A stretch of 64,000 nt of DNA from Pseudocercospora fijiensis CIRAD86. Lineage: Eukaryota; Ascomycota; Dothideomycetes; Mycosphaerellales; Mycosphaerellaceae. Location of the stretch: positions 1,348,543-1,412,542 of the forward strand of contig NW_006921536.1 of the NCBI RefSeq assembly GCF_000340215.1. Direction: 5' to 3'. Shown here one piece after another: positions 12,701 to 23,521 of this stretch. Both the position numbers and the translations under genes were made by a program. Each line of letters opens with the position of its first letter. Position 1 is the first letter of the stretch. The notes beneath the pieces are model-generated. The model did no database searches. It saw nothing but the letters and a program-made list of their open reading frames with translations, and was not told the origin of the DNA.

Positions 12701-13020
12701 ACACGTACGAAGACGCGTATAGCCTATTATATACTACCTTAGATTCGCAATAATAATACTACTCGTTATAGTATATATATAATAGGTCGCAACTACGAAG
12801 AAGAAGAAGATAGAACTAAATCGTTATCTGACTCGATAGAGTTAAATAGGGATACTAGAAGCTAAGAAGAAAATAGGGGAGAGACTTCTTTATACGTAGC
12901 TAGTAGTATCGGATCGAGGTTTGTAAAGGTAACGTATACTAGAGTATAGCGATATAGGACTAACGTAACTAGTATAAGGGCAGAGATAGTAAAGATCCGG
13001 CAAGGCTAAAACGGAAGTAC
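9721..13020. other. degraded AT-rich stretch, no gene recognised
   Basis: RIPed sequence with stops in all frames. Fragments of plausible frame occur (for example plus strand near 11235-11490) but none matches a family I know. A few less mutated patches keep CA/TG (near 9740-9790). No LTR, palindrome or terminal repeat was found here. Confidence 0.5.
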
Positions 13021-14395
13021 GGCGACTATAAGGCGAATCGAGGCGACGATATAAAGCTATTAAAGCGATATAAGAAGCGGGACAAAGGCTTAATTACTAC
13101 CGAAGAAGAACGCTCGAATCGAAAGAAGGGCTTACTCGAAGCTAGAGAGCAAGTACTATATAACGAGGCGCGTACTAAGCTGTTCGCTATTACGTTAATT
13201 AGTACTAGAGGATATAAGACAATGTTTCCTACTACTTAAACCCTAGTATAGGTATAAGAAACAATTAAGGAAGTATATTGTAAAACCTACGATCGATCTA
13301 TAGCTTTATATATAATAGTGCTATAGCTAGGAAGCGATATACTATCGATAGATATAATTAAAGTAGTCGATAGAGATCCCGATATAATAGTATCGAGACT
13401 AATATTAGAATAGTTGCGAGAAGCTATATAAAAGGAGCGAGGCTACGTTAATACCTATATCCGAGCGACCCTAATAAGCGAAGCGCCGATTGTAATAACT
13501 AATACTAAAAAAGGATAGTATACGCTAATAAGATACTCGATAACTAAATCTTCGAGTACTACGACGAGAAACTAGTAAGTAGATATCGGAAATAGTATAG
13601 TTACCGGATTACGGCTAACGGTCGATATATACTACGCGCTTCCTAAACAAGCTTATATATAAGTGTCTAGTAGGTATACTACTCCGGCAAGATCGGCGAG
13701 GCTAGAAGATATATATTAAATAGTACTACTATAAGGTTAACCCTTTTATAATATATTCTACCGCTTCGGTAATCGGTATAATACTAATCGGATAGTCGGT
13801 CGAGTCGTATTCGACTAAAATTAGAGGTAGAGTAGCCTAGCTAGCATTAGATTATAAGTTAATATACTAGCCGTTCCTAGATCGAATAGCTACGTAGAAG
13901 GCGGCGGATTAAGATACTTAAGACCTTCGGTTATTAAAAGCGCAATCTATATACGTACGGTATATAGCCTAAGTATAGGATATCCCTAAATTATTACTTA
14001 AAGACTTCGAGAGCGTCCGTAACGACATCGATATACTTATAGCAATCGAAGTCGTTTTAGACTCCGACGATAAAGGCGAATTAAACAAGCGTTACCGTAC
14101 AGATAGTCTACGAGTACCGTATTTCTCGATACCGCTAATATAATCGATAGTTCCTAAAGCGTCTATCGGGCAACAACTAAGTAAACAACTAAAAGCTAGT
14201 AATAATCCGACAGACAAGTTAGCCGAAGCGGAGGCCCTACCTAAGAAAAGCGATATTAGACTTTATACGCCCTAGAGTAGTTTCCGAGCGACAAATTAGG
14301 AGCCGACGGAGGCTACTAATCCGCTTACTTTACTACGAGGAGGCAACGGTATAAGTGCTACTAAGACAATAGATAATAATACTAATAGATAGAAG
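13021..14395 (+). pseudogene. unrecognised RIP-degraded reading frame
   Basis: A plus-strand frame runs from about 13021 to 13730 (Lys/Glu-rich start with EEERSNRKKGLLEARE, then alternating hydrophobic stretches) and a second, in another phase, from 13733 to about 14395 (segments LLKDFESVRNDIDILIAIE and SDDKGELNKRYRTDSLR). The phase change could be an intron or an indel. All stops are TAA/TAG in RIP-like contexts. It ends where gypsy remnant G begins. It could be a host gene copy or a transposon protein; no function is assigned. Confidence 0.35.
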
Positions 14396-15335
14396 GCTGT
14401 TAATAGCCGATGCCTTAGTCTTAGTTATAGGTATATTTCGCTCTAATAGTGCGATATAAAGGTCGAGCTATAGTCTAACACTAATCTTTTAGAGGTACCC
14501 TAATAGGTATAGAAGATGTTATACTATAGGGCTTCTACTAGGTTAACTAATAACTAATCCTTCCTAGCGGGAATATATCGGGCGCTTTTAGTAAAGCGAT
14601 CTACGACGACTAGGATAGTATTAAATACGTCCTTGCTACTACGCCTCTTAGCGGCAGGCAGACTTATAATAAAATTAAGTGTAAGCTTAGAAAATAGCTT
14701 CTTTAGAATAGGGAGTAAAGATAGCTCGCTAAATAGTAGATGCCTTAGTGCTTTAACCCTCTAGTAAATAGTATAGGTATTTATATATTCCTTTATATCC
14801 TACTTACTATTTAGCTAGTAGTATATACGCGATAGTAGCTCGTGCGACCTCTCTATACTATAGTAACTAGCAAGCTTACTATTATAGTATTGCTTAAGAA
14901 TCTCCTATCGATAATTCGAATCGATTACTTAGCGGCTATATATAAGCGGCCCTTATAGCGTAGGTGCCTAGCACTATCGACTAACTAGTTATTACTCTTG
15001 CTAGATCGAGTCTTACGTCTATTTGCAAGCCGAGTAAGGCGGTTAATAGCAAAGGCGTCCCTCTACTAAGTACGTAATAGCTTACTTATAAAGGCTTAAC
15101 TATTACCTTATATAAGGTCGCTTAATAGCACCCTCGCTATCTTACGTAGTATATACTACACATATCTAGCAGAACTAGTAGGCGGATTGGCTATATTAGT
15201 GCTATCGCTATCGCTATAAATAGCGACGTTAGTTATAGGATCCCTATAGTCTATATTAGCGTGCTTCTTTACGCGCACTATTAATATAGTAGGAACACCT
15301 CTATATTATATACTATCGCGGTATCCGGGGGTCCG
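14396..15335 (-). pseudogene. Ty3/gypsy integrase remnant, element G (part 1)
   Basis: Minus-strand integrase of a gypsy family different from A-E. Upstream RNase H sequence continues at 22239-22422, on the far side of element F. The zinc-binding region (with IKEYINTYTIYQRVKALRHL) and the core start FNTILVVVDRFTKSARYIPA (about 14560-14610) are readable, including the first catalytic Asp of VDRFTK. LVLDYSSTFISHY corresponds to the second Asp block. The frame is lost at about 14396, before the third catalytic residue. Heavily RIPed. Confidence 0.75.
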
Positions 15336-15681
15336 TGTTACGGTTACTCGCGACAGATCGTTAGGTGACTTCTTATCACGTGCAAGCCGAGGCTTCTTTA
15401 GAGAGGCTAATACAAGCGGGAGGCAGAGACAGAATAATTGGTACAAAGGTAATTCCAATTAGTGAGTAGGTAATATAAGTTGAACGCCTCGAGCTATAAG
15501 GGCATTCCGGCGTTCCTAAATATAAAGGAGACATCTTGTCTGTAGTCGTGAGCGACGTAAGCGACGCTGTCGCTCTCGACCGCTCCTATCGCTCCTAGTA
15601 AGATAGAGCGACAGCTTAGCCTACTAGTCTTAGCGTCGCTCTAAGATTATGTAAGGACTCTAACTAATTAGATCCGTAACA
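15336..15681 (-). repeat. 3' LTR of element F (346 bp)
   Basis: Pairs with 21888-22233. I count about 11 differences between the two, all transitions; about 10 are CA/TG versus TA, so RIP explains nearly all the divergence. Confidence 0.9.
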
Positions 15682-15684
15682 CTA

Positions 15685-15695
15685 TCCCCCTCCTT
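15685..15695 (-). other. polypurine tract of element F
   Basis: Read on the minus strand AAGGAGGGGGA, followed by TAG and then the LTR terminus. This fixes the element's orientation. Confidence 0.75.
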
Positions 15696-15745
15696 AAGCG
15701 GGATAGTCCCTTATTCCGGAACTTTCTAATTCTAACTTCTTTACT

Positions 15746-16334
15746 ATGCTAAAGTTATTAAAGGACTTGTCTTCTCGTTAGCGTAAGGAAAATATCGCAA
15801 ATAATATCCTTACCGACTGCCTCGAAATGCCGATCCGCTGCTTTTATTGCGAACAGGCCGATAAATCCTACAAAGTCGATCTCCGTTCCGGCCGCTGCTC
15901 CGAGTGCGCCCTACACGGCTAGTCCTATAATATGCAAGTTACTCGTATAGAGTATAAAAAAATCCGGAAGGCGCGCCTAAAGATAGCTAAAGATCTCGAA
16001 GCGGCCGAAGAGGAGGAAGACCTCCTTACGCGGAAGCTTTTCGAGCATCGCGTAAAGGTCCGTCGCTTACGTAAGTCGCTACGTATAAAGGAAGATCGGG
16101 AGGTACAAGCTCTTAAGGCAGAGGAAGCCTCTATTTAACAGGCGGAGGAGCTCGAAAGAGAGCTAGGCTCTTCGCCTATAGAGCCGATAATATTCTCGTT
16201 GCCTGCTAACGAGCCGTTTCCCCTAGATAGCCGATTATAGATATCGCCTTATAACTAGAGTCGTCTAGATAGGACGTCCTAGCCTACCTCTAAAATTCTT
16301 AGTAGGAGTGCCGAGAGTCTAGTGTCTTAAAGGT
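15746..16334 (+). pseudogene. antisense accessory ORF of element F (Cys4 zinc-finger-like plus coiled coil)
   Basis: This frame runs opposite to gag-pol, between the pol end and the 3' LTR. It starts at ATG 15746 (MLKLLKDLSSR). Codons 32-54 hold CFYC and, 15 residues later, CSEC: a possible four-cysteine zinc site. A highly charged helical stretch with heptad-like spacing follows (codons 63-130; KKIRKARLKIAKDLEAAEEE). In-frame TAG at codons 12 and 62 and TAA at 16136-16138 all fit RIP of CAG/CAA, and the frame reads on to about 16334. It is better preserved than the surrounding pol. Function unknown; a nucleic-acid-binding regulator is one guess. Confidence 0.55.
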
Positions 16335-16452
16335 ATGTATTTTCAATGTTTCCTGTCTATTTTATCTTCTAGCTAGTTGGTCTAGTAGTATAATTCTTAG
16401 CTATAAAAGACATAGTTGCTAGGTACGCTATTAGAGTCCCCGCTCCTCGAGC

Positions 16453-16536
16453 TACACTGCCCTAGGTCGTTAAGAACTCTAAGGCGCTATAATCGATAGG
16501 GTCTAAGAGGTCGTAGGTTCAATTCCTATACTAGTT
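16453..16536 (+). other. tRNA-like sequence in element F
   Basis: GGTCGTTAAG and AAGGCGCT resemble a D-arm of a Leu/Ser-type tRNA. GTAGGTTCAATTCCTAT reads as a T-arm with a 5-bp stem (one G-T pair). I could not pair a full acceptor stem and the D-loop is too long, so this is at best a degenerate relic. It lies just past the pol stop (minus strand). Confidence 0.25.
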
Positions 16537-19500
16537 ATTTCCTTTTTGTTCGGTTTTGAAATTTTTTGATCATCTGCTAACAGTTCTATAGGTTTTCTTT
16601 TAGTTCCTAGGTGTTTTCTAAATGTAGGTATCCTTTCTATTTGATAAGGTATTTCTGACCTTACTAATCTAGGATTTCCTCGACTTTAAACTCGTTTTCT
16701 TCCTTAGGTTAGAAGTGAAATGTTTCTTAATACGGTGTTTCGGCGTCTGCAGGTTCTAGTATAGAGATATAGAATACTAGGTGGATTTTCGCGTCGTCCG
16801 GTAGTTTGAGTCGGTAATTAACTAGTCCTTTAGGCTTATTAATCAAAAATGGCCCGACTTTAACGTAGTCTAGTTTCTTAGTCGATCTCCGGGTTTTTAG
16901 ATTCTTTGTTAGGAGGTAGACCTTATCCCCCTTCTTTAGCTAAGGTGCCATTTTTCGTTTAGCATTATATAGCCCCGTAATCTTTTCTTAAGACTCGGCA
17001 ATTGCCCTTTGCAATTCCTTATATACCTGCTTCAAGTCTTCTAAAGCGACTATCGCTTTATCCGCGTATAGATACTGTAAATACTATTCCCCGAATAGCT
17101 ACGGATGTTTCCTAAAATTAGCGAAGAATAGTGTCTCTTTCGTAGTCTCAGATTGTTGGTTATTTAGTACAAGTTGTGCTATAGGCAATAGCGATGCCTA
17201 ATTGTTTTGTGCGTAATTGACGTAGTGCCGTAAGTATACCTCTAAGGCCTGATTCTTAACTTCCGTTTAGCCGTCTGTCTATAGATAGTATGCCGTTAAT
17301 AGCTTGTGCTTAATTCCAAGCGTCGCTGTAAGCGTCTTCTAGTAGTTTAACGTAAAGAGCTTGTCTCTGTCCGTAATATAGGTCTTTGGAAATCCGTAGT
17401 ATCGTACAAGTCTATCTAGTACGAGGTATCCGAGTTGCTCTGCCGTACTTGCTTCGTTAGCAGGAATGAAGTGTGCGTATTTCGTAAGCCTATCGACTAT
17501 AACAAGTATTATGTCGTAGCTATGTCCTATAACCGGATCCTTAGACTTCGGTAGCTTCGTAATAAAGTCTATTGTAACTTCGTCCTATGGTTTATCTAGT
17601 AGCGTCCTAAATTGGATATGTCTATATTTAGCGTGTCTATCAGCCTTGTTACGCTAACATTGTAGACATTTCTTAATATATTCTAGAACTCGTTGTCGTA
17701 TGTGTAGGAATCCGAAGCTTCGCTTAACTAGTTCTATTGTTTTTGAAACTCTAGGATGTCTATTTTCTAGTCCGTCGTAGTGTTGTCGTATATACTCCGT
17801 AACTCGTTCCTTAGGTACTTAGTATTTCCTATATTCGATTAGGAACTGTTCTTCTATATCCTAAAGAACTCGTATAATATGGTTGAATTCTTTTGTGTTA
17901 GTACTAAGGCTTCCGTCTTGGTTTGCTTTTAATATCTGCTGCTGCACTAGTTCGTAACCCTCTATATAGTCGCTACGGCGGCTTAGTACGTCGGCTCGTC
18001 CGTTCTCGCGTCCTAGGGTATAGCGGATTTCGAACTTGTACTGCCCTAGTAGTTCCGACTAGCGGGCCTGTCTTCGGGTTAGTACTTTAGTCGTAGTGAA
18101 GTAAGTCAGATTCTTATAATTAGAAAGAATCGTAAGACTTAGTGCTCCTTCCGCGTATACTCGCTAGTATTGTAGTAATGCAACTATTGCAAGTAGCTCC
18201 TTATTATAGATATCGTAGTTCTGTTCCGCGGGTAACATCTTTCTCGAATAATAGGCTACCGGGTGTCGTTTCCCGTTATGCTCCTGTGTAAGGCATGCTC
18301 CTATAGCCCTATCTAACGCGTCTGTTTCTATCTAGACCGCCTTACTCCTATCGAATAATCGTAGCGTTAGCGTAGAAACGCATTGCTTCTTTAGCTGCCT
18401 AAACGCTTCGTCTTCCTTCGTACTCTAGTTCTATTTCTTATCTTTCTTTATAAGCTCCGTAAGGGGTGCCGCTGTCTTAGAATAGCTCTCGATGAATTTC
18501 CTGTTATAGTTAGCTAATCCTAGGAATGATTGTACGTCTTTAACGTATATAGGCGTTAGCTATTCCTGTATTGACTTGGTTTTTTCTAGATCGATCCTGA
18601 TTCCTATAGTACTAATAATAAATCCTAGGAATTTAACTTCCTTCTTATAGAATTCGCATTTCTTGGGTACAGTCTTAAATCCTACTTAAGTAAATCGTTT
18701 AAAGACGTCCTGCACTATTCGTATATAGTCCGCGAGAGCTCCTTTAGTATAGACTAAGATATCGTCTATATATGCGATAACGTATATATCTAGAAGGTCT
18801 CGGAGGACTTCGTTCACAAGGTCTTAATATAACGCTAGGGCATTTGTAAGTCCTATAGGTATAACCAAGAATTCGTAAAGCCTATATCTTGTTCGGAATG
18901 CTATCATCCATTCGTATCTAGCTGCTATACGTATTGCGTAAAACGTATCGCGTAGGTCAATCTTCGTATACTAGTCTAATCTAGTTAATCGGTCTTGCAT
19001 TTCTTCGATGTTCGGTAGTGGGTACCGATTCTTAATTGTAATATCGTTAAGTCGTCTAAAATCGACTACTAGCCGTCCTTCGTCTAATCCGGCTTTCGGA
19101 ACGAACATTACTAGTAAGGCTGCCGAGGATGTCGACTTCCGTATCTAGCCTTTTTCTAATTTCTCTTTTAGCTACTTGTCTAGGGTTTTGAGCTCTTTCT
19201 TAGATATTACGTATAAGGGTCCCTATAGAGGCTCTTTCCTAGGCTGTAAGTGTATTTTATAATCCTATAGTTGGTGTTTAGGTAAGGCTGCCTTGCCTCT
19301 CTCCTCTTTAAAGAGTCGCTTCCACTTAGTATACTCTTTAGGAATGTCTAGGTCCGAGATTCTGGCTTTATTCTTCGATAGCGTATAACTTCTATCCTTC
19401 CCGTAATCATTATTGTAACCCTCCTAACCTAACGGTAGTGTCGATCCGGGTTGAATACGGTTCTCCGTAATTCCTATCGACGTAAACGTCTTACGAATCG

Positions 19501-20745
19501 CCCTACGTTTGTCAATCTCATCTGCCTACGAACGCTGCCGCTATATAGGTTGAATGCCGATTATATAGTCGCATTCCTTAAATGTAAGTACTCCTTTTCT
19601 CTAGTCTACGACTAGGTTATGCTTTCTTAACTAAGGTATGCCTAATACAATGTTATAACTAGCTATGTTAGTAACATCTAAGACAATCTCCTCGTAGTGC
19701 TGTTAGATAGCTAGTAGTAACGGTATCGTTTCTCGTTCTACGCTAGGTAGCGGTGACCTATCTACTACTATAAGTTTATACGCTCCTTCTCTTCTGCTTC
19801 GGGTTGCGATCCCTCGGCTTTTAACGAATGATTCGGAGGCAAAGTTCCCGCTCGCTCCGGAATCTATTAATGCACTCGTCGGGTGCCCGTTAACGATAAC
19901 TTTTGTACGGAAGACTGCTATTAATGCTTGAGCGCTTTCGGTATTAAGGAACTCTCTTAGAACGCTCTAATCTAGAGAGTTGGTCCGTTTCCCGACTGAT
20001 TAGTAGCCTAACGTTGTTCTAACTAGTTACGGATCCGTAGTCCTGCCGTTCGTGCTTCTTCGGTATATAATTTTTCCTCGAGGGTATCGTTGCATACATC
20101 TTATCCCTGCGCTGCTATAGCCTTTCGGTATTGCTGATTTAATCGCTAGACCGTCTAACGCATATCTTAAGTAATAATCGTCCTTTCGTCGGGTAGGACG
20201 TATCCGTAGGGCGTAATTGTGCTTCCTATCGGTACTCGCTCCGTAATGAAGTTATAGTACGTATAGTCTATAGGTATCTGGGGGTGATTCTAGAATTTTG
20301 CCCGTAAGCTTATCTAGAAATAATCAAATTGGATAGGATCGACCTTCCGTTGTCCGTTAACCTTTAGAAACATTTCCTCGTATTTGCGTACTAGATGCAA
20401 GGCGATTGTTCGCGCTGCTATAGGTGTATCTATTATAAACGTAAGGATCGTATCGTCGTTAATCCCGAATTCGTCTTTACTTTCTTTATTCGTAGTTTCT
20501 TCCTCGGTATCTAGACTTCCTTCTGAATCTTCTTGCTGTTCCTCCTCTTACTAAGGGGACTCCGGTACTTCTAGGATAGCTCCTAACTCCTCCCCGGGAG
20601 GGAATAAAGCTTCCGGATCTCGGTTTTCTTTATCGTCGGCATCTAAGTAAGATTCATCAATCGTTTCTTCTTCTAACTAGGATTTCGCATCTTCTCGTAC
20701 GAGTCGCCTAATCTAAGGGAAAAATCCTGCTTCTACTTTAGCAGA
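16535..20745 (-). pseudogene. Ty3/gypsy pol of element F with C-terminal chromodomain
   Basis: Order on the minus strand: retropepsin (ALIDSGASGNF, about 19860), RT with an intact VIAYIDDILVYT (about 18755-18790), RNase H ending in GRENGRADVLSRR, and integrase with IVDRLTKYAHFIPA, ITDRDKLF and TDGQTE (D, D, E; about 17270-17510). A chromodomain follows at the end (KYLIK, then KGYLHLENT; the two cage tryptophans are now TAG). The protein ends at TAA 16535-16537. Stops are few and of RIP type. Gag start and pol stop are not in one phase, so a frameshift or indel lies between. The chromodomain suggests targeting to methylated-histone chromatin, as known for chromoviruses. Confidence 0.85.
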
Positions 20746-21870
20746 ATAATGAATTTGGTATTAGTCGTCGTAATAGAATCTCTAGTGAAGGGCTCTATAT
20801 ACGGGTTCTTGTCGTCGTGCTATTATATAGATTTGTCGTAGCTCTTCCTTTACGACCTCTGCGTAGGTCCTCGGCGCGTTATTAATAGAGTATAGCTCTA
20901 CTACTATTCGGTAGCCTTCTCTGCCCGAGTCCTTTCGTTGCATTATATTGAACTGTTCGCGTCGCACTATATTCTTGCCGCGGCAGTTCCGTGCTATATA
21001 GCCTTCCTTACTATACGTATAGTAAGTTAATCTTCCTACTTTCTTAGGCGAACTCTTGCCTTTTCTTCCTTTAATTGCTCGACCCTTCTAGGTAGCGTCT
21101 AGCTCTATTGGTTACGCACCGTAGTAGTTGTTCCCTTTTGGTTTATCGTAGGTACTATAGTTTCGTCTATTATCGTATTTAGGAGTATAACTAGCTTTTC
21201 TAGAAGTCTTGGAATCGTAACGTCGTTCTAAAGCTCGTTCGTAGAGCCTATCGTCGAGATCGATCGTAACCTTAACTAATGTTCCTATATCATCTATTTT
21301 TCTACCGTCGCGTATAAGCTCGTCTTTAACGTTGTCCTTAAGACCTCGCCAATACATTGTTATAAGAGCTTCGTCGTCCCAATCCGTAAGTTAGGCGTAT
21401 TCCTAAAATTTGGCGGCGTAATCGGTATATAACCCCTTCTAAGTCAAATGTTGGATAACCCTAACTGCGGTAGCAACTTCGTTAGAAGATCTAAAGACCT
21501 TCTTTATCGCACGCTTAAGATTTTCGTAGCTTGCGAAGATTCTATCCGAATTGTCGGTCCCGTTGCTATCTAGATAGGTCCTAAGAAATGGTTTAACCTA
21601 ATGCTGAGCCCTGCCTCGTATAAACGTCGTTGCGAAGACTAGCTTTAAGTTATCTTAAACCTAGTTAAACATAAAATACATATCTATCTAGCTAACCTAG
21701 GTATCGAATTTGTCTCGGTCGCCGTAATAAAAGTCTGGCTTTCCGATCTTAAGAGAATCGTTTCCGGTATAGGTTCCGAGTGTATTGCTAGCACTAGAGG
21801 TAGTACGTCGAGTACTGCCTGTCTCGCTAGGGGCGGGAGTTCCCCTTCCGACTTGTAATGAGGCACTCAT
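20746..21870 (-). pseudogene. gag of element F
   Basis: Starts at ATG 21870 (MSASLQVGRGTPAP), only 17 bp inside the 5' LTR. The capsid-like core includes MYWRGLKDNVKDELIRDG (21112-21357 is stop-free) followed by the basic linker. The zinc knuckle near 20990-21020 reads YTYSKEGYIARNC: the first two Cys and the His are changed to Tyr, as RIP of TGC/CAC would do, leaving one Cys. The C-terminal stretch 20782-20967 is open in the same phase. A start at 21866 in another phase gives a 60-residue frame, which I treat as a shadow. Confidence 0.8.
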
Positions 21871-21876
21871 CCTAAG

Positions 21877-21885
21877 GGCGTTTAA
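21877..21885 (-). other. candidate self-priming site (PBS) of element F
   Basis: Two bases inside the 5' LTR, the sense strand reads TTAAACGCC. This is complementary to GGCGTTTAA in the sense LTR (plus-strand 22032-22040; less RIPed form at 15480-15488). The very short gap between LTR and gag start leaves little room for a tRNA PBS, as in Tf1-type self-primed elements. Inference. Confidence 0.35.
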
Positions 21886-21887
21886 AG

Positions 21888-22233
21888 TGTTACGGTTACT
21901 CGCGACAGATCGTTAGGTGACTTCTTATTACGTGCAAGCCGAGGCTTCTTTAGAGAGGCTAATACAAGCGGGAGGCAGAGACAGAATAATTAGTACAAAG
22001 GTAATTCCAATTAGTAAGTAGGTAATATAAGTTAAACGCCTCGAGCTATAAGGGCATTCCGGCGTTCCTAAATACAAAGGAGACATCTTGTCTATAGTCG
22101 TAAGCGACGTAAGCGACGCTGTCGCTCTCGACCGCTCCTATCGCTCCTAGTAAGATAAAGCGACAGCTCAGCCTACTAGTCTTGGCGTCGCTCTAAGATT
22201 ATGTAAGGACTCTGACTAATTAGATCCGTAACA
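21888..22233 (-). repeat. 5' LTR of element F (346 bp)
   Basis: Starts TGTTACGG and ends CCGTAACA. The repeat GTCCG directly follows (22234-22238). Confidence 0.9.
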
Positions 22234-22238
22234 GTCCG

Positions 22239-22422
22239 CTTATCCTACTATTACTATATAGCAATGTCTATAGCAATCTTATATTATAGGGTAGGAAACA
22301 ACGAGTTAATAGACTAGGTTTCGCTATCTTAATTAGGCCTTCTCGATAGTCTATTAGTAGGGTTGCTTACGCCTAGCTAATATAGAATATTAAAATCGAA
22401 CCTAGCGAGGTAGACGGCCTAC
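22239..22422 (-). pseudogene. Ty3/gypsy RNase H remnant, element G (part 2)
   Basis: Minus-strand frame with VYLARFDFNILY and, further on, NPTNRLSRRPN, the hallmark end of gypsy RNase H. With F and one GTCCG removed, the frame runs straight into 15335 and on to the integrase. The RT part of G is not present: copy A abuts at 22423. Confidence 0.75.
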
Positions 22423-22426
22423 CTAG

Positions 22427-22705
22427 TATTAGCTAGTAACCGGCCCTATACTATAGGCTGAGTTTTGAGCCTATATAAGAGGCCTCCTTCTATATAGTAG
22501 ACAGAGTATTAACCTCGTATAGTATATTGTTTATGTTATACTTCTATAATGCCTATGTTATAGGGCCCTAGTTACTAGCCTAAGCGACTTGTTTATTATC
22601 CTATTATGCTAAACATAGCTGCCTATTTTGCTATAGGTTATATTACCCTCGGTTGCCTATACTATTGCTGCTAGTAGTAGTAGTAGTATTGGTTTCCGTC
22701 CTTTA
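22427..22705 (+). repeat. 5' LTR, copy A (279 bp)
   Basis: Same ends and TATATAAGAGG box as in D. The leader starts TTAGAGCCGAAGG; I could not match this primer-binding position to a tRNA. Confidence 0.9.
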
Positions 22706-23359
22706 TTAGAGCCGAAGGTGGGGCTATCTCTTTATATCTAATAGGTTTGGGTATGTTAAAGGTAGTCCTAGGGCACGAATAGCTATAATAGGAGCGAGGG
22801 TACGATAAGAGCCTATAATATAGACGATATAGAAGTATCTCGAGGGGCTATTACGACAAGCGAAGGAACCTCTTAACGAGGGTATCTCTTTAACCTCGAA
22901 AAGCTACAAACCCTTAGGACTATTACAGCTTAGGGCCTAGTCTATAGCTATAGCTAGCTTCTAAGGACTCGGCTCTAGGTCGAAGACCTATTTAGCACCG
23001 CTTACTCGAGATAAGCTACCGCCCGCCTAAGGAGGAGATAGACTAATTACCTATCGGCCTTGCTTAGTTTGCTAAGACTATTAATAGATAGCAAATTCTA
23101 GATTGTAGGTCGGATAGCCGGAGAGTCCCCTATTAATCGGGTAGATCCTTTCCTAGGATTCGTAGCCTCGCTCGTAAAGTGCTTAGCCTTCTACTAGGAA
23201 TAGGGGGCTACTGCCCCCTACCTAGCTAAAGGAGATATTAAGAGCTAGTTTCTAGGATCTAGGTATAAACAGAGATTGCAGCCTCTTCCTCTAAGCGGCT
23301 TTCGTATTTACTAAATTAAGCTCCTAGAGGTAGTTAGGCGACCCCTAGGAGGCTAAATC

Positions 23360-23386
23360 CTAATAATACCCTAGGGGTAGCATTAG
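23360..23386. repeat. 27-bp palindrome, position P1 (leader/gag), copy A
   Basis: Right arm GGGGTAGCATTAG unchanged; left arm CTAATAATACCCT. It is 136 bp ahead of the gag start. The 650-bp leader between LTR and P1 is conserved in A, B and C and shows no reading frame. Confidence 0.9.
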
Positions 23387-23521
23387 GAGAAACAGCCTAA
23401 TATACTATTTTCTCGCGTAGCAACATTATAACAAACTAAACAAACTAAAGTATACTAAAAACACCTTTATATAGTATTTATTTTATATAGTATTTCATTT
23501 CAACCGTTTTATAACAATCGA

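Larger units (their letters stand above)
15336..22233 (-). mobile_element. complete Ty3/gypsy chromovirus, element F (6898 bp)
   Basis: Complete LTR retrotransposon on the minus strand, bounded by 346-bp LTRs starting TGTTACGG and ending CCGTAACA. It is flanked by the 5-bp duplication GTCCG (15331-15335 and 22234-22238), and it sits inside the pol frame of G, which rejoins across it. It encodes gag, then protease-RT-RNase H-integrase-chromodomain, plus an opposite-strand accessory frame next to the 3' LTR. CA/TG dinucleotides survive in number, so it is much less RIPed than its surroundings, though its frames still carry stops. It is the youngest datable insertion here by that measure. Confidence 0.9.

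Noticed and set aside
21684..21866. 60-codon frame starting MPHYKSEG as the gag start
   Set aside because: It is off-phase from the gag core; the ATG at 21870 gives a frame continuous with the open stretches at 21112-21357 and 20782-20967.
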